Part shown: piece after piece, positions 4,770 through 8,614 of the stretch | Layout of the letters: each line of letters starts with the position of its first letter | How positions within the stretch are numbered: position 1 is the stretch's first letter | Source: JBPCOB01 sp051000715 | GTDB lineage: Bacteria; Actinomycetota; Actinomycetes; JALYNC01 | Direction: 5' to 3' | Length of the DNA: 8,614 nt | Assembly (NCBI GenBank): GCA_051000715.1 | Contig: JBPCOB010000098.1 | Location: 1 to 8,614, forward strand | Notes under the pieces: generated by a model | Databases searched by the model: none | Told to the model about the DNA's origin: nothing | The model's input: only the letters and a program-made list of their open reading frames with translations | Translations under genes and position numbers: made by a program

Positions 4770-5539
4770 CTACCGTTGCGCTGTCCCGCAGGTTGCTCGC
4801 CGAGTTCCTCGGCACCGGGCTGCTCGTCACCGTGGTCGTGGGTTCGGGGATCGCTGCCGAGCAGCTCTCCCCGAACCAGGTCGGGCTGCAGCTGCTGGAG
4901 AACTCGACCGCGACCGTGTTCGGCCTCGGGGTGCTGATCCTGCTGTTCGGGCCGGTGTCCGGGGCGCACTTCAACCCGGTCGTGTCGGGCGCGGACTGGC
5001 TGCTCGGCCGACACGCCGGGACCGGGATGCCCGGGCGGGACGTCGCCGCCTACACACTCGCGCAGGTCTCCGGGGCGGTCTGCGGGTCGGTACTCGCGAA
5101 CGTCATGTTCGATCTGGCGGCGTTCCAGACCGCGCACAAGGACCGTCTCACCTCCGGGCACCTGGTCGGTGAGGTCGTCGCCACCGCCGGGCTGGTCGCG
5201 CTGATCTTCGCGCTGGCCCGGACCGGGCGGGGGGCGCTGTCCGCCGCCGCGGTCGCCGCCTACATCGGCTCGGCGTACTGGTTCACCAGCTCCACCTCAT
5301 TCGCCAACCCCGCAGTCACAGTCGGCCGAATCTTCTCCGACACGTTCGCCGGCATCGGCCCGGACTCGGTCCCCGGGTTCATCGCCGCGCAGGTCATCGG
5401 TGCCGCCGTCGGCGGCGCGGTCGTCCTCGCCCTGCACCCGGACACCCCCGAGACCGCCGGCAACGCGGTGGTCCCGACCGAGGGCGACATCCCTACCTCC
5501 GACGCCCAGAAGTCCGCCACCGTCAGGAGCACACGATGA
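4760..5539 (+). CDS. MIP-family aquaglyceroporin, AqpS-like arsenical channel
   Basis: A 259-residue integral membrane channel with the two-fold MIP plan: about six hydrophobic segments and two half-helix boxes, SGAHFNPVV (67-75; NPV in place of NPA) and SFANPAVTVGR (180-190). In ordinary aquaporins the second NPA is followed by Arg, which narrows the pore; here it is Val186, as I recall for S. meliloti AqpS, which lets arsenite and methylarsenicals pass. Its place between arsM and arsC, with no Acr3 or ArsB in the window, indicates downhill release of the products. The ATG at 4760 is preferred over 4670 because the MIP domain starts at RLLAEFLGTG and the upstream part lies within arsM; it overlaps arsM by 10 bp and its stop overlaps arsC by 4 nt, so translation is coupled. 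The soluble C-terminal tail after about residue 226 is unremarkable. Confidence 0.95.
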   Translation: MPVTTVALSRRLLAEFLGTGLLVTVVVGSGIAAEQLSPNQVGLQLLENSTATVFGLGVLILLFGPVSGAHFNPVVSGADWLLGRHAGTGMPGRDVAAYTLAQVSGAVCGSVLANVMFDLAAFQTAHKDRLTSGHLVGEVVATAGLVALIFALARTGRGALSAAAVAAYIGSAYWFTSSTSFANPAVTVGRIFSDTFAGIGPDSVPGFIAAQVIGAAVGGAVVLALHPDTPETAGNAVVPTEGDIPTSDAQKSATVRSTR

Positions 5540-6213
5540 CCGAGAGCCCCAGCACAGCTGCCGGCGGCAGCGGCGAGGCGAGGGCAGGGATCGGGCTTCT
5601 GGCGCCGGAGGCGTCGCTGCACCGGATGACCGACGACCTGGCCCCCACGTTCGCGGGCACGTTCACTGCCGAGACGGTGGAGCGCTACGTCTTCGAGTCC
5701 TACACCGCCCTCGGCCGCACCGCCCGGGTCCAGGCGCATCTGGTGTCGCTGACGCGGCGTTTCGCGACCGACCGGCTCACCGCGCTCGCGCAGGCCAAGG
5801 GCGCGATCGTGAAGGACGTGCCGGAGGTGCTGTTCGTCTGCGTGCACAACGCCGGCCGCTCCCAGATGGCCGCCGCGCTGCTGCACGTCCATGCCGAGGA
5901 ACGCGTCCACGTCCGCTCAGCCGGGTCCGCGCCCGCCTACGAGATCAACCCGAACGTCGTCGCAGTGCTCGCCGAGGTTGGGGTGGACATCACCACCGAG
6001 TTCCCCAAGCCGCTCACCGACGATGTCGTCCAGGCCGCCGACGTCGTCGTCACCATGGGCTGCGGCGACGCCTGCCCCGTCTATGCCGGCAAGCGCTACC
6101 TCGACTGGGACGTCACCGACCCCGAAGGCCAGCAGATCGAAGTCGTCCGCGCGATCCGCGACGAGGTCACCCGCCGCATCGGAGACCTCCTCGACGAGAT
6201 CGCCCCCCGCTGA
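5536..6213 (+). CDS. arsC: Arsenate reductase with N-terminal three-helix extension (ArsC1'-like)
   Basis: 225 residues; reduces arsenate to arsenite. The C-terminal domain (about 95-225) is a low-molecular-weight phosphatase fold with P-loop CVHNAGRS (Cys102, Arg108), RSAGSAP, and GCGDACP holding Cys176 and Cys180. Three cysteines with a four-residue gap in the second pair match Corynebacterium ArsC1', a thioredoxin-dependent homodimer, rather than the single-cysteine mycothiol enzymes. The N-terminal 90 residues (TFTAETVERYVFESYTAL, VQAHLVSLTRRFATDRLTAL) are helical and fit the three-helix bundle that in ArsC1' reaches into the partner's active site. The ribosome site AGGAG at 5525-5529 is well placed, and ATGA overlap couples it to the channel gene. 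It is followed 54 bp later by a second arsC. Confidence 0.96.
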   Translation: MTESPSTAAGGSGEARAGIGLLAPEASLHRMTDDLAPTFAGTFTAETVERYVFESYTALGRTARVQAHLVSLTRRFATDRLTALAQAKGAIVKDVPEVLFVCVHNAGRSQMAAALLHVHAEERVHVRSAGSAPAYEINPNVVAVLAEVGVDITTEFPKPLTDDVVQAADVVVTMGCGDACPVYAGKRYLDWDVTDPEGQQIEVVRAIRDEVTRRIGDLLDEIAPR

Positions 6214-6253
6214 CCACCACCAGCCCACTCGACCCCTCCAGAAGAAATCCGCC

Positions 6254-6260
6254 AGAAAGG
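6254..6260 (+). promoter_or_regulatory. Ribosome binding site of the second arsC
   Basis: AGAAAGG lies 7 nt before the ATG at 6268. It fixes the start, whose protein begins MADKPSVLFVCVHNAGRS, the normal N-terminus of a compact ArsC. The 54-bp gap after the first arsC holds no clear promoter, so the gene is probably read from the operon. Confidence 0.6.
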
Positions 6261-6267
6261 CATCCCC

Positions 6268-6690
6268 ATGGCTGACAAGCCCAGCGTCCTGTTCGTCTGC
6301 GTCCACAACGCCGGCCGCTCCCAGATGGCCGCCGGCTGGCTCACCGCACTCGCCGGCGACCGGGTCGAGATCCGGTCCGCCGGATCCGCCCCCAACGCCT
6401 CGGTCACCCCGGCAGCCGTCGAGGCCATGGCCGAGGTCGGCATCGACATCTCGAACCAGACCCCGAACATCCTCACCACCGAGGCGGTGCAGGCCTCCGA
6501 CGTCGTCATCACCATGGGCTGCGGCGACGCCTGCCCCGTTTTCCCCGGCAAGCGCTACCTCGACTGGGCTCTCCAGGACCCAGCCGGCAAGGGCCTCGAA
6601 GCCGTCCGCCCGATCCGCGACCAGATCAAGACCCGCATCGAGACCCTGCTCCAGGAGATCCTCCCCGCCCGCGAACAGCAACTGAGCTGA
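6268..6690 (+). CDS. arsC: Arsenate reductase ArsC, compact three-cysteine form
   Basis: A 140-residue LMW-phosphatase-type reductase: P-loop CVHNAGRS (Cys11, Arg17), RSAGSAPN (37-43), GCGDACP with Cys85 and Cys89, and GKRYLDW (94-100). Cys11 should attack arsenate and pass the disulfide to Cys85-Cys89 for thioredoxin to reduce. It lacks the helical extension of the preceding gene but is otherwise a close paralogue. The P-loop DNA (6289-6333) differs from that of the first arsC (5830-5874) at one base in 45, and 31 bp around GCGDACP are identical (6509-6539 and 6050-6080), while the flanks differ more; this points to duplication with gene conversion or strong constraint. Last gene of the operon; a hairpin follows the stop by a few bases. 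Confidence 0.97.
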   Translation: MADKPSVLFVCVHNAGRSQMAAGWLTALAGDRVEIRSAGSAPNASVTPAAVEAMAEVGIDISNQTPNILTTEAVQASDVVITMGCGDACPVFPGKRYLDWALQDPAGKGLEAVRPIRDQIKTRIETLLQEILPAREQQLS

Positions 6691-6697
6691 CCACAGC

Positions 6698-6715
6698 GGC
6701 CCACCGAGTGGGGCC
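6698..6715 (+). terminator. Possible terminator hairpin after the ars operon
   Basis: GGCCCAC-CGA-GTGGGGCC can fold into a seven-pair GC-rich stem with a single extra G and a 3-nt loop, 8 bases after the stop of the second arsC. No T-run follows, which is common in actinobacterial terminators but lowers confidence. GC content and gene character change directly downstream. Confidence 0.45.
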
Positions 6716-6739
6716 ACATATCTCCGTCAGCTGGGGGGC

Positions 6740-6768
6740 TTGAAGTCGCCGGTTGTTGCCTACATAGT
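6740..6768 (+). promoter_or_regulatory. Candidate promoter for a leaderless transcript of the DUF4231 gene
   Basis: TTGAAG (6740-6745) and CATAGT (6763-6768) are separated by 17 bp, and the start codon ATG at 6775 falls where transcription would begin. No ribosome site precedes the ATG. Leaderless mRNAs are common in actinobacteria. Weak -10 match. Confidence 0.35.
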
Positions 6769-6774
6769 GTTGAG

Positions 6775-7216
6775 ATGACTCAGCCTTTCGACGCACTCAG
6801 TGAAGCTCGCACGCAGTGGGATTTCTATAACAAGAACCTTGAACGGAGTCGCTGGAAGTTCTACGTCTCGGAAGTACTCATATTGGTGATCTCGGCGGCT
6901 GTAACGATCACTGGTGTGTTGGTACCTGACGACACCAGGGCGCCAGCCGTTCTCGGAGCAACCGTACGATGCTGACCGGCCCGAGGGCTGTGTTCCATTG
7001 GCGGGACAACTGGACCGATCTGCGGTCGCCGCATCGAGAACTTTCGTCGAGACGCGGCTTTACAGGGCGGGGGGAGGTCCGTATCGGGATCCAGCGACCA
7101 AGGAGGCGGAGTTTATGACGAGACTGAATAAGGTACAGGCCAAGGAAGCCGAGACGTGGCTGGCACTTTCCGGGCCAAGAACCACCCAGCCGGTGTCAGG
7201 GACGCCCGGATCTTGA
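6775..7216 (+). pseudogene. DUF4231/SLATT two-TM protein, broken by two frameshifts
   Basis: Three consecutive pieces in three frames together read as one SLATT-type protein. Piece 1 (6775 to about 6965) has WDFYNKNLERSRWKFYVSEV and TM1 LILVISAAVTITGVLV. Piece 2 (about 6969-7040) has TGPRAVFHWRDNWTDLRSPH, the usual segment after TM2. Piece 3 (about 7040-7186) has ETRLYRAGGGPYRDPATKEA and NKVQAKEAETWLAL, the usual end. SLATT proteins are membrane effectors predicted to form pores or respond to nucleotide signals in conflict systems (CBASS-like); no SMODS/cyclase partner gene is visible. Local GC is lower than in the ars operon, consistent with separate origin. Two indels make a functional product unlikely, unless they are sequencing errors. 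Confidence 0.7.
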
Positions 7217-7250
7217 TCTTATTCGAGATACCTGGAGACAGCGCGGCCCG

Positions 7251-7480
7251 TCACGGGGCGGGATCACTTGCGCAAGGTGAGCAGCTGCGTAGACGTCGCG
7301 CACCGGCGGCGAGGATGTCGAAGCAGACCAGGTGCGCCGGTCGCGCGGCCGCGACCGAGCCCAGGCGGCGACCGGCGGTCAGCCGGCGCCCGAGTGCGGC
7401 GAAGTCAAGCCGGCCCTTCTCCACATCCCAGGCCACGATCTCCGCATCGAGAGCGACGTCGCCCGGTGGCAGCCGGCGAC
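7251..7480 (-). pseudogene. Fragment of an ATP-dependent DNA ligase (LigC/LigD type)
   Basis: The minus frame reads RRLPPGDVALDAEIVAWDVE, then KGRLDFAALGRRL and ARPAHLVCFDILAAG. DAEIVAWD corresponds to the ligase motif III region (usually DGEIV) and CFDIL to motif IIIa of the adenylation domain. The catalytic KxDG lysine, the N-terminal part and everything after motif IIIa are missing. The coding similarity starts right where the neighbouring ORF ends (7481), so the fragment was probably joined here by recombination. After DILAAG the frame degenerates to an early stop at 7251. It cannot be active. Confidence 0.65.
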
Positions 7481-7795
7481 CTAAGGAACTTCTCTCAGAC
7501 GAGACATGAATCCAGGGTCAATGACGCTGGACGCGTCGGTGACGCTGAAACCCACATACCGACGGGATCGTGCTGCCGCGAGTGTGACGCTTCCGCCGAT
7601 GGGCAGTTCGAATCGGTCGAAGTAGTGGCGCACACCCCACGCGCCGTCAAAGAACGGGAACCACAAGCAGTCCTGTTCAACCCATTCGCAGCGCAGCCCA
7701 TCCGTTCGCCGTAAGACGGCGGACGGTACGAACTGGGATACGTCGTTGATCTCGACGGCTAGCAGATACCCGTCGGGATGGATCCGCAGATGCAC
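7481..7795 (-). CDS. Hypothetical protein (104 aa)
   Basis: From a GTG at 7795 the protein reads VHLRIHPDGYLLAVEINDVS, QFVPSAVLRRTDGLRCEWVE, FPFFDGAWGVRHYFDRFELP, ending FMSRLREVP. Balanced composition with alternating hydrophobic and charged residues suggests a folded beta-rich cytosolic protein; I do not recognise a family and see no signal or TM segment. No ribosome site precedes the GTG. The same frame continues upstream through a TAG (7802-7804) into a 38-residue ORF with a good ribosome site, so this may be the second part of one gene interrupted by an amber codon, or the second gene of a coupled pair. The 3' end abuts a ligase fragment and could be displaced. Confidence 0.5.
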   Translation of the reverse strand: MHLRIHPDGYLLAVEINDVSQFVPSAVLRRTDGLRCEWVEQDCLWFPFFDGAWGVRHYFDRFELPIGGSVTLAAARSRRYVGFSVTDASSVIDPGFMSRLREVP

Positions 7796-7801
7796 GGCTG
7801 A

Positions 7802-7918
7802 CTATTCATCGCCGTCAATTCGCCAGAGCTGAGCAGGCTGCGATGTTTCCACCGTCGTCAGCCTGATCGTCAGGACGTCAGTACCGCGGTTGTAGAAGGT
7901 GCCAGGCGGAGAGGACAT
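7802..7918 (-). CDS. Small hypothetical protein (38 aa), same frame as the next ORF
   Basis: Reads MSSPPGTFYNRGTDVLTIRL then TTVETSQPAQLWRIDGDE and a TAG. A ribosome site (CGGAG, 5 nt spacing) precedes the ATG, the clearest translation signal in this neighbourhood. No family recognised. The downstream 104-aa ORF begins 6 nt after the stop in the same frame, so the two could be one 145-residue gene carrying a nonsense mutation. The C-terminus WRIDGDE does not resolve this. Confidence 0.5.
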   Translation of the reverse strand: MSSPPGTFYNRGTDVLTIRLTTVETSQPAQLWRIDGDE

Positions 7919-7942
7919 TCACGCTCCGGAGTTGAAAGCTCG

Positions 7943-7956
7943 CCGCTCGCTAGCGG
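7943..7956. terminator. Short hairpin between two minus-strand genes
   Basis: CCGCT-CGCT-AGCGG can form a five-pair stem in the 41 bp between the DUF2188 stop and the 38-aa ORF. There is no U-rich tail on the minus strand. It may be a weak terminator or chance. Confidence 0.25.
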
Positions 7957-7959
7957 GTT

Positions 7960-8190
7960 TCAGTCCTTCGAGGACTTCGGATCGCGGCTACGGGGGTAGG
8001 TGTTCCGCTCGCCGATCTCGCCGTCTTGTTTGTGCACGACGTGTTCGACGCCGCGGTTGATAGCCATCTTGCGGCCCTCGGCCTGCGCTTCGGCCTTGGT
8101 GGGCGCGCGGTTGGACGCCCGCTCGTTCCCCTCGGCCTTGTTCACCCAGTGATCGCCTTGCTTGCTGGTGTGGATGTCGCCCTTCGCCAT
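7960..8190 (-). CDS. DUF2188 domain protein
   Basis: A 76-residue small soluble protein matching the DUF2188 pattern over its whole length: MAKGDIHTSKQGDHWVNKAE, GNERASNRAPTKAEAQAEGR, GVEHVVHKQDGEIGERNTY, and a charged tail. Members are common in bacteria, often on accessory DNA; their role is unknown. The usual core (W-x-V/N-K.EG..RAS...T K.EA...GR......EH..H..DG.I.ERN.Y) is intact, so the gene looks functional, unlike most of its neighbours. A ribosome site GAGAGGGGG precedes the ATG, and an extended -10 element lies 52 bp upstream. The nearest upstream gene on the same strand is not in the window, so it is probably transcribed alone. Confidence 0.85.
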   Translation of the reverse strand: MAKGDIHTSKQGDHWVNKAEGNERASNRAPTKAEAQAEGRKMAINRGVEHVVHKQDGEIGERNTYPRSRDPKSSKD

Positions 8191-8241
8191 TCCAGGATCC
8201 CCCTCTCAGCGAGACGCCGCCTAGAGACGCCACTAAAGTGC

Positions 8242-8250
8242 ATTTTATCA
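8242..8250 (-). promoter_or_regulatory. Extended -10 promoter element for the DUF2188 gene
   Basis: On the minus strand TGATAAAAT gives a TGN-TAAAAT extended -10 about 52 bp before the start codon, in an AT-rich island (TAAAATGCACTTTAG). No good -35 is seen, as is usual for extended -10 promoters. Confidence 0.45.
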
Positions 8251-8308
8251 CTGGCCACCGTTGCGGAGCCGAATCGTGCTGCGATGATGCTCGAGCGGGT
8301 CGAGCCCA

Positions 8309-8539
8309 ATGAAGGGACTCGACGATGCCGACGTCGAGGCTCCGTATTCGTGGCGATCAGACGGAGCAGTTCGTCACCGCTCACCTCCTCGAGCAGACGC
8401 CGGCGACATATACGTGGTGGTCGGTGGTGTTGATCATTCACGAGGCCCGGTGGTCATGTATCGGCGGATCTCGACGGGCGAGGTCATCTTGGTTGAGCAG
8501 CTGCACTCGCAGTGCCGCAGGCACACTCGTGGGCGCTGA
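8309..8539 (+). other. Doubtful ORF (76 aa) at the right end
   Basis: The later part reads DIYVVVGGVDHSRGPVVMYRR then ISTGEVILVEQL, which looks more protein-like than the first 30 residues. There is no ribosome site before the ATG and no recognised family. A shorter gene starting at a GTG near 8416 is possible. The rest of 8251-8614 holds no supported gene; the last 80 bp are GC-rich with CCGG-type short repeats. Confidence 0.25.
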
Positions 8540-8614
8540 AGGGCTGGGCGGGCATCCGGGCGGACCGGGGATCGCCCCTTCAACCGGCTCGGACAACCGG
8601 CCGGTACTGCCGGC

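Noticed and set aside
5917..6717. A 266-codon minus-strand open frame across the arsC genes
   Set aside because: Gly/Asp/Val-rich repeats are what the complement of the two paralogous reductases yields; no own motif.
1..8614. tRNA or rRNA genes
   Set aside because: No cloverleaf with a CCA-type end or conserved rRNA stretch was noticed on either strand by eye.

Overview
The window is high-GC DNA with strong third-position G/C bias, GTG and TTG starts, 4-nt ATGA overlaps and many gene families typical of Actinobacteria. A Pseudonocardia- or Amycolatopsis-like host is my inference. It looks like an accessory region: one intact arsenic-resistance operon, the start of a chromate-resistance gene, and a large amount of mobile-element and gene debris.

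Layout. 1-660 (minus strand): a ChrB-type chromate-resistance gene runs off the left edge, preceded by a small basic ORF that overlaps it by 4 nt and by a perfect 16-bp palindrome. 680-1400: a possible membrane-protein remnant and a frameshifted MT0933-type antitoxin-like gene with a good RBS and a 10-bp inverted repeat upstream. 1400-2115: no convincing gene, only short tandem and inverted repeats. 2116-3010: pieces of two actinobacterial hypothetical-protein families that appear to have exchanged their 5' halves, as an inversion would leave them. 3029-3423: an IS21-type element reduced to the start of istA and the end of istB. 3439-6690: the ars locus, with arsR facing arsM-aquaporin-arsC-arsC across about 80 bp that hold two near-identical operator-like repeats. 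6775-7480: a DUF4231/SLATT membrane effector broken over three frames and a fragment of an ATP-dependent DNA ligase. 7481-8190: two small hypothetical ORFs that share one frame across an amber codon, then an intact DUF2188 gene.

How the ars genes should work together. Two three-cysteine, thioredoxin-type arsenate reductases (one with an N-terminal helical extension) make arsenite. ArsM methylates it. There is no Acr3 or ArsB pump in the window. Instead there is an MIP-family channel whose second NPA box is followed by Val rather than the usual Arg, a feature I associate with AqpS-like channels for arsenite and methylarsenicals. ArsR is the expected As(III)-released repressor of both directions.
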